A stretch of 14,128 nt of DNA from DASPTR01 sp041481365 (GCA_041481365.1 JBGPBS010000035.1:1-14128), one strand, 5' to 3'; counted from the stretch's first letter, positions 7,009 through 12,830 are shown. Numbers and translations: made by a program. Notes: generated from the sequence alone by a model not told the origin.

Positions 7009-7113
7009 CTACCTCGCGCGCATCTCCAGTGGGACCAAGTCGCCTAGCCAGCCCCTTGGAATGTCGAAGGCGGCGGCACTTCCAACTTTGCCGGTGCAGA
7101 TTATTGAAATCAT
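7009..7113 (-). pseudogene. Relic of a second malate dehydrogenase 5' end (34 codons)
   Basis: A minus-strand ATG at 7113 opens a 34-codon frame whose product aligns with the N-terminus of the malate dehydrogenase encoded at 4890. It shares MISII, GKVGS and AAFDI, with about 19 of 31 residues identical. At DNA level 7061-7113 matches 4838-4890 at 45 of 53 positions. Five of the eight differences are at third codon positions, so part of the divergence may have occurred while the copy was still coding. The first glycine of the nucleotide-binding motif is now cysteine, and the frame stops just after residue E30, which corresponds to D30 of the intact gene. Nothing of the catalytic half is left. 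It is a truncated duplicate, not a working dehydrogenase. Confidence 0.8.
7061..7113. repeat. Direct repeat, copy B (mdh relic)
   Basis: Second copy of the 53-base repeat, 2223 bases downstream of copy A and in the same orientation. It is the core of the malate dehydrogenase relic. Confidence 0.8.
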
Positions 7114-7140
7114 AGCGTTTTGCGAGTAAGCTTCTTTCTT

Positions 7141-7159
7141 TAGCGCGCGGTACGCGCTA
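7141..7159. repeat. GC-rich inverted repeat
   Basis: TAGCGCG at 7141-7147 is perfectly complementary to CGCGCTA at 7153-7159 with a 5-base loop. It lies upstream of the mdh relic on the minus strand and upstream of a weak small ORF on the + strand. Possible operator or remnant terminator; function unknown. Confidence 0.45.
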
Positions 7160-7198
7160 CTAGCACATTTTCGCGCGTACGATTTCAACGGCGAAGGT

Positions 7199-7432
7199 GT
7201 GAATACTGAACGGATGGGTGCCTTGAGCGGGATTTGTGCAGAGATCCGACATATTTCCGTTCTCGAAGCTATGATTTTATTGGGATTTGCGTTTCTGAAG
7301 AAGGTGGAGCGGGCCTTTCAAGGTCTGGATGGAGGGTTTAAGGTGATTTGGAGTTTCGTAGATTGGGTCTTAGATAAAGTGGAATTGTGGCTTTGTCGGA
7401 GGCGGACGCGCGCTAAATGTGAGACGTAACGA
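7199..7432 (+). CDS. Small hypothetical protein (weak)
   Basis: A 76-codon frame starting with GTG at 7199, with an alternative ATG at 7214. The product has a hydrophobic/amphipathic stretch (about residues 20-60, e.g. VLEAMILLGFAFLKK and VIWSFVDWVLDKVELWL) and an arginine-rich end. Codon use is compatible with coding, but no family is recognised and there is no convincing ribosome site or TATA box. It fills otherwise empty space between the mdh relic and the small membrane protein. A peripheral membrane miniprotein or a chance frame are both possible. Confidence 0.25.
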
Positions 7433-7433
7433 G

Positions 7434-7549
7434 CAGAGTCAACAGTCGTGGATTGGACAAAGAAGTGCTTTTGATTCACTCGATCTAATGGAAGTGTCCC
7501 CCCTGAAGGGGCGCGCGCTAGGCTAGAGTCTTGTGGTGGGAAGCGTCGG
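7434..7549. other. Intergenic stretch with small GC-rich hairpin
   Basis: No gene seen. CCCC(7500-7503)-TGAA-GGGG(7508-7511) forms a short perfect hairpin, followed by a GCGCGCGC run. It lies 3' of both neighbouring small genes and could mark transcript ends. Confidence 0.3.
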
Positions 7550-7738
7550 TTACGTGTTGTATTCTTCGTAGTTTTCTAGGAGTATGCCTGTGGTGATTGG
7601 CGGGTTTGTTTCGGGGGCTGCTTTGGTTGTTAGTGGTCTGGTTTGGGAGCCTGTCCAGAAGAGGTTCCATCCGATTATCCATAGGAAGATCGTGATGGGC
7701 AGAAGGAATAGGATGACCGCTTTGTTGCGTACGCGCAT
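7550..7738 (-). CDS. Small single-span membrane protein
   Basis: A 62-residue product from the ATG at 7738. A basic start (MRVRNK) leads directly into one strong hydrophobic segment of about 20 residues (AVILFLLPITIFLWIIGWNL), followed by a short polar tail rich in Thr, Pro and Asn ending with ENYEEYNT. The charge pattern predicts the N-terminus inside and the tail outside. A TTG six codons upstream is also in frame, but the ATG gives the cleaner basic cap. An AT-rich ATAATCT near 7755-7761 could serve a leaderless transcript. I recall similar one-span proteins in uncultured TACK archaea but cannot name a family or function. The opposite strand is also open (7584-7787), but its product is less protein-like. 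Confidence 0.6.
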   Translation of the reverse strand: MRVRNKAVILFLLPITIFLWIIGWNLFWTGSQTRPLTTKAAPETNPPITTGILLENYEEYNT

Positions 7739-7756
7739 GTTTTTAGGCAGGGTCAA

Positions 7757-8181
7757 GATTATGCCTGGCTACAGCTTTGCGGAGTAGAGAATTAAGCCTT
7801 GTTGACATGGACATGTATCATTGCTTATCATAGCGTGGTTCGGTTTCTTTTTCTATGCTGGGTTTAGTTGTAAAACGAAGCATTTGTGACGTTGGGTGAT
7901 GTTTGGAATTGTAATGTTTGCGGTGAAATTTGCGCGTACTATCGTGATAGTTAAGGATCGCTAAGATTCCGAGGTAACCTGCACCATAGCGAGCAAAAAA
8001 CTTCTGTCATGAAATGCTGGGCAACTCCTATCGCGCTTTCAGCCGCCGTCGATGAATTCTGGGGAAAAACACGCGTTTTACGAGACGACAAATGGTTTGC
8101 TAGTTTAACTCTGCAATCTTGCAAATCCGGCTTTGCAGCTTTCCAAAGGAAATTGGCTAATTGCTCGAATATCGTTCTCAA
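7757..8181. other. Intergenic region without a convincing gene
   Basis: About 425 bases with no recognisable protein or tRNA. Two overlapping opposite-strand frames (8009-8191 + and 7951-8181 -) have no family features. The notable items are an exact 14-base dyad at 7938-7951 and one copy of the GCGCGTAC octamer just before it. Confidence 0.4.
7938..7951. promoter_or_regulatory. Operator-like dyad ACTATC-GT-GATAGT
   Basis: Perfect 6-base arms with a 2-base centre, the form typical of a dimeric winged-helix operator. It lies about 285 bases upstream of a winged-helix gene and abuts a GCGCGTAC octamer at 7932-7939. A binding protein is inferred, not shown. Confidence 0.35.
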
Positions 8182-8200
8182 GAACTCTTAAATCTACATA
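8182..8200 (+). promoter_or_regulatory. Putative promoter for the winged-helix gene
   Basis: TTAAATC at 8188-8194, preceded by purines as a BRE-like element, lies about 30 bases before 8221. This predicts initiation within a few bases of the ATG at 8226, as in leaderless archaeal genes. Confidence 0.45.
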
Positions 8201-8225
8201 GATTCCCTAGGGTCAATAAAAATGA

Positions 8226-8627
8226 ATGAGAAGGAGAATAAACTTGGTAAGGCGATCTTTGTTTGATCGAATTTTCCGAGAAATGCGTGAAATACGCTAT
8301 CGGCTTGATGATATTGAAAAATCCTTTTCAAATTGGAAGCCTTTACCCTTAGAGATTTCCCCCTCAGAACTGTTTCTATTGCCCGATCATCTTCGAAGGA
8401 CCTACATGGTCGTTGCATCCAGAGGCGAATGTAACGCGGCACGAATATCCGATCTTACTGGTCGTTGTCGCGCAGTCGAGAGCAGTTACCTCAATCAACT
8501 GGTTCGAATGGGCTGGTTGACGAAAAGGAGGGATTCAAAAACATTATATTTCCGTTTGGTTTCCGACAAGGTGTTGAAAGAAATGGCAATGGCTGAGGCG
8601 AAAGGGCAAGCGAGCCTTGTTTCGTGA
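8226..8627 (+). CDS. Winged-helix DNA-binding protein (MarR/ArsR-like)
   Basis: A 133-residue protein. Residues about 12-35 (RIFREMREIRYRLDDIEKSF) form a short coiled coil. Residues about 48-115 are a winged-helix domain: LPDHLRRTYMVVASRG is helix 1, AARISDLTGR leads into the recognition helix AVESSYLNQLVRMGWL, and TKRRDSKTLYFRL forms the wing. The LPDHLRRTY and SSYLNQLVRMG patterns fit a recurring family of archaeal regulators. The ATG at 8226 fits a leaderless or near-leaderless mRNA. A TTG at 8244 after AAGGAG is an alternative that would remove six basic residues. It probably acts as a homodimeric transcription factor; its target is unknown, and dyads at 7938 and 8670 are candidates. Confidence 0.75.
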   Translation: MRRRINLVRRSLFDRIFREMREIRYRLDDIEKSFSNWKPLPLEISPSELFLLPDHLRRTYMVVASRGECNAARISDLTGRCRAVESSYLNQLVRMGWLTKRRDSKTLYFRLVSDKVLKEMAMAEAKGQASLVS

Positions 8628-8669
8628 GTTTTGCAGGTTTTTGTTTGAACTCTGTTACCCTCTGTTTCA

Positions 8670-8718
8670 TGTCAACGTCTGTGTAACGTAAGAGGAAGAT
8701 GTCTCTGGATCGTTGACA
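8670..8718. repeat. 8-bp inverted repeat TGTCAACG / CGTTGACA
   Basis: Perfect 8-base arms at 8670-8677 and 8711-8718, separated by 33 bases, in the gap between two regulator genes. Could be a pair of operator half-sites or an RNA stem. Confidence 0.3.
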
Positions 8719-8859
8719 ATGCGTGAGATCCTGCTTGAGGATTGTGTTGAGCTTCAGTTATGGTTCATGCTATTACACTTCTGGTGAAGTCATCCGGCCT
8801 GCAAGATAGCCTCAAGCCGACGAAACAGTTAATTCTTGGGTAGCCGCGGGTATGATCAA

Positions 8860-8891
8860 CAATCTCTATAAGACGAGTCTAGGTTTATGTT
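8860..8891 (+). promoter_or_regulatory. Promoter of the HTH-RDD gene (leaderless type)
   Basis: TATAAG at 8867-8872 lies about 23 bases before the ATG at 8892, the spacing expected if transcription starts at or just before the start codon. No Shine-Dalgarno site precedes the ATG, which agrees with a leaderless mRNA. Confidence 0.55.
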
Positions 8892-9599
8892 ATGGCTGTA
8901 GATCAAGAAAGCGTCTCGAGAATACTCTCAGCGCTCTCGCACTCCACGAGAAGGGGGATCCTTCTTACTCTGAATGAAAAGAGTGAATGCTCCTTCACCG
9001 ATCTTATGAACGCTTTGGGCGTTGATACTGGGAAGCTGAGTTTTCACCTTCGGAGCCTGATAGGGTTGGTTGAGCAATCGCCGTCGGGTAAGTACCGATT
9101 GAATAAGATGGGTGAAAACGCGGTCAGGCTTGTCATGGACCTGCAATCTTGGGCTTCGGAGTTGACATTGCAAGATAGAAACTCGTCCATTCCTGTTGCC
9201 AAAATCAAAAAAAGAGCCTACGCCTTCCTCGTGGACTTTGGGGTCGTTTTGGCAGTGTTCACAGCGGCTTCTTTGGTGGCCAACGTATTCTCATTAGTCA
9301 CGGGAGGAGGATTTCGTTTGGATATTAACGTCATCCTTTTTGTGCTTGTTTTTTGGATCTATTCCACGTTGCTTGAAGGCTTTGCTGGTCAGAGCCTTGG
9401 CAAGAGACTTCTGGGGCTTACCGTTGTTCGTCTGGATGGAAAAAGGATGTTCTATGACCACGCTGCAGTCAGAAATTTCGGAAAGATCTTTGTTATACTT
9501 CCCTTCGATTTGCTCGCGGGGCGTCGACTGAAAGATAAGAGGTTCATTAGATACTTCGATAAGTTTGCTGGAACGACAGTGATAGACCTTGAACCGTGA
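8892..9599 (+). CDS. ArsR-type HTH fused to RDD membrane domain
   Basis: A 235-residue two-part protein. Residues 1-85 form an ArsR-like winged helix: ILSALSHSTRRGILLTL, then SFTDLMNALGVDTGKLSFHLRSL as the helix-turn-helix and SGKYRLNKMGENAVRL as wing and last helix. Residues about 105-230 fit the RDD family: R108 and D115 in KKRAYAFLVDFG, membrane segments at about 111-136 and 145-163, a GQSLGKRLLGLTVVRLDGKR loop, and a third weakly hydrophobic segment near 196-208. The DNA-binding part would stay at the cytoplasmic face. This suggests a membrane-tethered one-component regulator that senses something in or across the membrane. The ligand and targets are unknown. The promoter predicts a leaderless mRNA. 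Confidence 0.8.
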   Translation: MAVDQESVSRILSALSHSTRRGILLTLNEKSECSFTDLMNALGVDTGKLSFHLRSLIGLVEQSPSGKYRLNKMGENAVRLVMDLQSWASELTLQDRNSSIPVAKIKKRAYAFLVDFGVVLAVFTAASLVANVFSLVTGGGFRLDINVILFVLVFWIYSTLLEGFAGQSLGKRLLGLTVVRLDGKRMFYDHAAVRNFGKIFVILPFDLLAGRRLKDKRFIRYFDKFAGTTVIDLEP

Positions 9600-9664
9600 C
9601 ACTTGCAAGAAGCGCGTGCTATCCCCCAAAATGAAGAAAAGACGCGTGCTGATTTCGTCGTTGA

Positions 9665-9784
9665 CTACTTGGAAGGTACTAGTTTCTTGAGGCAATCAGT
9701 GCATAGTTCGTAGCCCAATAGTTGGTTTACTTCTGAGGTCGCTAATTCGCGTCCGCACTTGTCACAGAAGATCTTCCTGGCCAT
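9665..9784 (-). CDS. Four-cysteine zinc-ribbon miniprotein (39 aa)
   Basis: A 39-residue frame from the ATG at 9784 to a TAG at 9665-9667. It begins MARKIFCDKCGREL and has C7xxC10 and C28xxC31, an exact CxxC(17)CxxC zinc-ribbon spacing. It ends with a short basic tail (CLKKLVPSK). Two regularly placed CxxC pairs in so short a frame are unlikely by chance. A TATA-like TGATAAAGATT (minus strand, about 9801-9811) lies about 20-27 bases upstream, consistent with a leaderless mRNA. Such miniproteins can bind nucleic acid or protein partners. The family is not identified. It is convergent with the HTH-RDD gene and stands alone. Confidence 0.7.
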   Translation of the reverse strand: MARKIFCDKCGRELATSEVNQLLGYELCTDCLKKLVPSK

Positions 9785-9799
9785 GTCTATTCACATTCG

Positions 9800-9812
9800 T
9801 CGAATCTTTATC
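9800..9812 (-). promoter_or_regulatory. Putative promoter of the zinc-ribbon miniprotein
   Basis: The minus strand reads TTGATAAAGATT about 20-27 bases before the ATG at 9784, suitable for leaderless initiation. Pattern match only. Confidence 0.35.
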
Positions 9813-9964
9813 AAGGCTACCTTTGTTGTTCAGGTTTAAAAGGCGGTATTCCCAAATCACGAATATGCTTATTCGCACGCGTCGTTGGTTTGAATGAAAC
9901 TTTTTCGGTGGAAGAAATGGAGTTTTGTTCTAGAACTTTCGCCTAGATCTTATAGAGAATACAG

Positions 9965-9972
9965 TTTATATA
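9965..9972 (+). promoter_or_regulatory. TATA box upstream of the 132-aa gene
   Basis: TTTATATA is the best archaeal TATA match in this gap. It predicts initiation near 9995, giving a 5' leader of about 75-80 bases before the ATG at 10072. Confidence 0.5.
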
Positions 9973-10052
9973 GTTTGATTTAGACTTGAGTGGAAGAGGA
10001 CGAGAAATCGAGGATGACCGTGTGAGGGTCTTCGACGTGGTTTTCTGTTCCG

Positions 10053-10068
10053 CTCCCGTCAGGGAGGG
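10053..10068 (+). promoter_or_regulatory. Hairpin overlapping the Shine-Dalgarno site
   Basis: CTCCC (10053-10057) pairs perfectly with GGGAG (10062-10066) across a GTCA loop. GGGAGGG (10062-10068) is also the ribosome site for the ATG at 10072. Folding would hide the site, so translation may be controlled by structure. In an AT-moderate genome a 5-bp GC-rich stem can also be chance. Confidence 0.4.
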
Positions 10069-10071
10069 ATT

Positions 10072-10470
10072 ATGCTAGTGGAATCCGCGAACCGGACGGA
10101 GCGGGATGCGTTTCTGAGTCGGCTCAAAGAGGAGTGGCGGCTCTTGTGGGCGGAACGGTTCGACGACAAGATACGAGCGGAAGGGGTTTCCACTAAGGAT
10201 TATCCGACGGTTTTTGCGAGTCGCGGCCAAGTTATTTTTGCGAGCAGGGACGCTAAGGCGCCGAGCTTTTCGGAGGTCGTGCATTCTTACGAGTCTCAGG
10301 GTCTTGCGTATTCTCCTGATCCCTCTGTTGGCGGGTGGGGCAAGTTCATTCAGACCGAGTTGAAGAGGGTTGTCCACTCGAGGGCAAGGTCCTTCGTTAA
10401 CAGTCAGCCTAAATTTGAGAAAGAGAAGCAGCATTTGAAGAAGGGTGGCAGGGGCTGGCTTCACAAGTAA
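10072..10470 (+). CDS. Uncharacterised 132-residue protein
   Basis: A 132-residue, highly charged, probably cytoplasmic protein with no signal peptide or membrane segment. It has an N-terminal helix rich in Glu, Arg and Trp (ERDAFLSRLKEEWRLLWAERFDDK), a central segment with FASRGQVIFASRDAKAPSF, a VGGWGKFIQTELKR helix, and a lysine-rich tail (FEKEKQHLKKGGRGW). No family is recognised. The start is well supported by GGGAGGG 3-4 bases before the ATG and by a TATA box about 100 bases upstream. The next gene, a winged-helix regulator, starts 65 bases later on the same strand without its own visible TATA box, so the two may be one transcript. The function is not inferable from sequence. Confidence 0.65.
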   Translation: MLVESANRTERDAFLSRLKEEWRLLWAERFDDKIRAEGVSTKDYPTVFASRGQVIFASRDAKAPSFSEVVHSYESQGLAYSPDPSVGGWGKFIQTELKRVVHSRARSFVNSQPKFEKEKQHLKKGGRGWLHK

Positions 10471-10535
10471 CGCTTATGTGCTGACTTGCGTTTCGAGACT
10501 TTCCGATTTTGTTTTTGCGTTTGGTCGTGTTTTCA

Positions 10536-10901
10536 ATGGCGAAATACAGGGATGGACTAGGCATCATAGCGGATATTCTGCATGCCGCGGGCAGGGGTGC
10601 CAAGAAGACTCATATAATGTATCTTGCGAATTTGAGTTATGGGCTCTTGGAAAAATATTTGTGGGCGACGGTTCACAGTGGCTTCCTGCACGCGAACAGT
10701 GAGGGTTTTGAGGTTACGGAGAAGGGTGAGGCTTTTCTGGAAAAGTACCTTGCCCTTTCTAGTAGATCTCTAAAACTGGAGAACGAGGTTCAGAGCGTTG
10801 AGTTTGAGAGGGAAACCTTGAAGAGGATGTGTCAGCCCTTGAGGAACGGTAAGCCTAAGATGGCGCGTGGGCGGAAATGCCAGGTGAAAAAGGCGTGTTG
10901 A
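10536..10901 (+). CDS. Archaeal winged-helix regulator (HTH_45-like)
   Basis: A 121-residue protein from the ATG at 10536; nine upstream in-frame codons from 10509 are hydrophobic and unlike the family. Residues 5-72 match the archaeal winged-helix type seen in HTH_45: GLGIIADILHAAGRGAKKTHI, the recognition region MYLANLSYGLLEKYLWATV, and the ending FEVTEKGEAFLEKYL. A coiled-coil stretch follows at about 75-100, then a basic tail. It overlaps the start of the following secreted-protein gene by 7 bases, so it is translationally coupled to the surface module and may control it. The target operator is unknown. Confidence 0.8.
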   Translation: MAKYRDGLGIIADILHAAGRGAKKTHIMYLANLSYGLLEKYLWATVHSGFLHANSEGFEVTEKGEAFLEKYLALSSRSLKLENEVQSVEFERETLKRMCQPLRNGKPKMARGRKCQVKKAC

Positions 10902-11407
10902 AACGGGTTTTGAGGGTTTCTGTTTCTTTCCTCTTGGTTCTTGTGTTAGTTGGGCTATTCTCACGCAGTGTTTTTGTTGTTCGTGGGGCTGATGATGCCG
11001 TGTCGAGTGTTGGGGAGGCAGATGCTGCGGTTCGCGGGGCTTTCAACGCCACTTTGAATGCTGAGAAGGCTGCCGCAAACGTTTCCGGTTTGATCTTGAG
11101 GTTGAATGAGGCTGGAGTGCTTCTGGACGAAGCTGAAGTCGCGCTTGCAAACGGGAATTCAAGCGAGGCTGCGAGGAAGGCTGGCCAATGCATCGGAATT
11201 GCTGAAAGCGTCAAGAGCGACGCTGACGCTTTGAAGGCTTCGGCTTTGGATCAGGCAGGGACGGTGTTTTGGACGTATCTGACTTTTTCTGTGGTGAGCA
11301 GTGCCGTGTTTGTTGTTGTTTTGCTGCTTGTTTGGCGGCGTTTCAAGCGTGGGTACACCGGGAGAGTGTTGAGTATGAAGCCTGAGGTGATGGCTAATGA
11401 AGCTTGA
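10895..11407 (+). CDS. Secreted or membrane-anchored helical protein
   Basis: From a GTG at 10895 this encodes 170 residues. A basic start (MLKRVLR) and hydrophobic stretch (residues 8-29) form a signal peptide or N-terminal anchor. Residues 31-120 are Ala- and Glu-rich helix with likely coiled coil (AAVRGAFNATLNAEKAAANV, LLDEAEVALANGN). Residues about 125-147 are a second membrane span, ending in a basic WRRFKRG stop-transfer. Sequons NAT (51), NVS (62) and NSS (88) lie in the predicted outside part. GTG is preferred over the ATG at 10877 because GGTGA at 10882-10886 sits 8 bases before it and it overlaps the preceding stop. The next gene overlaps by 11 bases. No named family is recognised; it is probably a partner of the DUF1616 protein. 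Confidence 0.72.
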   Translation: MLKRVLRVSVSFLLVLVLVGLFSRSVFVVRGADDAVSSVGEADAAVRGAFNATLNAEKAAANVSGLILRLNEAGVLLDEAEVALANGNSSEAARKAGQCIGIAESVKSDADALKASALDQAGTVFWTYLTFSVVSSAVFVVVLLLVWRRFKRGYTGRVLSMKPEVMANEA

Positions 11408-11996
11408 GGACTACAGGGTCATTTTCGCGGTTGTCGGCTTGGTTGGCGTTCTGCTTTTTGCCTCTTCCACCTTAGGCTTGGTTTTGCATCTGCCCGGTGG
11501 AGAGAAGTTTTCGGAGCTTTGGGTTCTTGGTCCAGGGCATATGGCTGAGGGTTACCCGTATAATGTTTATGCGGGTGGAGGGTATCTTGTTTATTTGGGT
11601 GTGGGAAATCATCTGGGCAGCGCAGCTTATTATGAGATTTTGGTGAAGCTGCTGAGCAGTTCGGATGTTTTGCCTAACGCTACTTCGGGCGTGGCGAGTG
11701 AGTTGCCAGTGCTGTACCGTTATGAAGTGTTCTTGGCGGATGGGCAGGTGTGGGAGGAGCCTTTGACCTTTTCGTTTGCTGACGTAGTGTTCAGCGAGAA
11801 CGTGTCTTATGTCGGCAGGGTGAGGATCAATGATGGTTGGGTCGGTGTCGATAAGAGTGCAGTGTGGGACAATGAGACCAACGGGTATTTCTACCAGCTG
11901 ATAATGGAGTTGTGGTTGTACGACGCGGCGAGCGGCAGTTTTGCTTTTCACGACAGGTTTGTGACGTTGAGCTTGAACATGACAATGGGTCCTTAG
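11397..11996 (+). CDS. DUF1616-family membrane-anchored surface protein
   Basis: A 199-residue protein. An N-terminal membrane span (residues 8-31) is followed by an extracellular beta-rich domain starting at HLPGGEKFSELWVLGPGHMAEGYP. It continues through YLVYLGVGNHLGSAAYY and ends in ELWLYDAASGSFAFHDRFV. This pattern matches archaeal DUF1616 proteins as I know them; the function of the family is not established, but it often sits near envelope and polysaccharide genes. Sequons at N94, N135, N159 and N194 would be outside the cell. The ATG at 11397 follows a GAGGTGAT ribosome site with ideal spacing and overlaps the upstream gene by 11 bases, so the two exported proteins are coupled. Confidence 0.8.
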   Translation: MKLEDYRVIFAVVGLVGVLLFASSTLGLVLHLPGGEKFSELWVLGPGHMAEGYPYNVYAGGGYLVYLGVGNHLGSAAYYEILVKLLSSSDVLPNATSGVASELPVLYRYEVFLADGQVWEEPLTFSFADVVFSENVSYVGRVRINDGWVGVDKSAVWDNETNGYFYQLIMELWLYDAASGSFAFHDRFVTLSLNMTMGP

Positions 11997-12010
11997 GATG
12001 GAGCTGGAAG

Positions 12011-12030
12011 ATTCTTATAGAAGAATATTC
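12011..12030. repeat. AT-rich hairpin after the DUF1616 gene
   Basis: ATTCTT (12011-12016) and AAGAAT (12021-12026) are perfect arms around an ATAG loop, overlapped by a GAATATTC palindrome at 12023-12030. The CTTATAGA inside also resembles a TATA box for the glycosyltransferase downstream. It could be a promoter with an embedded operator. Confidence 0.35.
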
Positions 12031-12104
12031 CTGATTGTTTAAGTGATTCAGTGAGAAGGGTTAGACGTAGAAACTGAACAGGTTTGGTGCTGTCGGTGAA
12101 TTGG

Positions 12105-12797
12105 ATGGTCGGAGAGGGTTCTCGGAGTCCAGTGTTAGCGATTGTTGCCGCCCTCAACGAGGAGGAGGGCATTGGGCTTACGATAGCGGAGCTCAGAAGG
12201 TATTTGGAGAAGCCATGGGTTCTCGTGGTGGACGGCAAGAGCCGGGACAGAACGGTTGAGGTTGCAAAGAGTTTTGATGCCGACGTGATGTTTCAGGATG
12301 ATAAGGGTAAGGGCGACGCCATAGCCTCTGCGATCAGGCACGTTAATGTTGACGTGGATTACGTTGTTCTCACGGATGCGGACTATACTTATCCGGCTGA
12401 GTACGTTCCAAGGATGATTAAGATATTGGAGGAAAACCCGAAGGTAGGAATGGTCTGCGGAAACAGGTTCAACTCTCATTTCAGTCTGGAAGCGATGCGT
12501 GACATGTTCTATTTTGGGAACCGGGTTTTGGCTTTTACGCACAACATGCTTAACGGTGTAGCCATGTACGATCCGCTGACGGGCTTGAGAGTGGTGCGAT
12601 GGAAAATACTGAAGAGTTGGAGGCCGAAGTCCAAGGGTTTCGACGTTGAGGTTGAGCTGAACCATCACGTTGAGAGGCAAGGTTACGACATAGTGGAGAT
12701 TCCGATACCGTATAGGCTTAGGCTTGGAGAAAAGAAACTTAAGCTGCAACATGGTGTCACGATTCTGAAAAGAATCTTGTTAGAAACCGCGTATTAG
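12105..12797 (+). CDS. GT2-family glycosyltransferase (dolichyl-phosphate sugar synthase-like)
   Basis: From the ATG at 12105 this encodes 230 residues (the frame is open back to a TTG at 12084). It has a GT-A fold: LAIVAALNEEEGIG (nucleotide site), VVDGKSRDRTVEVAKSF, DDKGKGDAIASAI, and the DAD motif at 91-93 in TDADYTYP, which binds metal and sugar nucleotide. GFDVEVELNHHVERQGYDIVEIPI is the usual acceptor-side segment. No membrane spans follow. This form is typical of enzymes that load glucose or mannose onto a lipid phosphate carrier. GGTG at 12095-12098 supports the ATG start. It lies between the sequon-rich exported proteins and sugar-nucleotide genes, in keeping with surface glycosylation. 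Confidence 0.88.
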   Translation: MVGEGSRSPVLAIVAALNEEEGIGLTIAELRRYLEKPWVLVVDGKSRDRTVEVAKSFDADVMFQDDKGKGDAIASAIRHVNVDVDYVVLTDADYTYPAEYVPRMIKILEENPKVGMVCGNRFNSHFSLEAMRDMFYFGNRVLAFTHNMLNGVAMYDPLTGLRVVRWKILKSWRPKSKGFDVEVELNHHVERQGYDIVEIPIPYRLRLGEKKLKLQHGVTILKRILLETAY

Positions 12798-12830
12798 TTC
12801 AGCCTTGAATTTTCTGATCGCTGCTGATGC

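Noticed and set aside
7584..7787. 67-codon + strand frame opposite the small membrane protein
   Set aside because: Its hydrophobic pattern is weaker and it has no clear start signal; the minus-strand product is the better membrane-protein design.
7951..8191. Two overlapping opposite-strand small frames (8009-8191 + and 7951-8181 -)
   Set aside because: Neither product shows a domain, signal peptide or regular hydrophobic pattern, and neither start has a ribosome site or well-placed TATA box.
9613..9650. CGCGTGCT direct repeat (9613-9620 and 9643-9650)
   Set aside because: Only two 8-base copies 30 bases apart just past a gene end; not enough to call a repeat element.
9894..9983. 29-codon + strand frame starting MKLFRWKKW
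   Set aside because: Too short, without cysteine or membrane pattern, and its end covers the TATA box at 9965-9972 that probably serves the next gene.
12135..12752. 205-codon minus-strand frame over the GT2 gene
   Set aside because: Antisense shadow of a gene with intact GT2 motifs; the open frame follows from the G+T-rich + strand.
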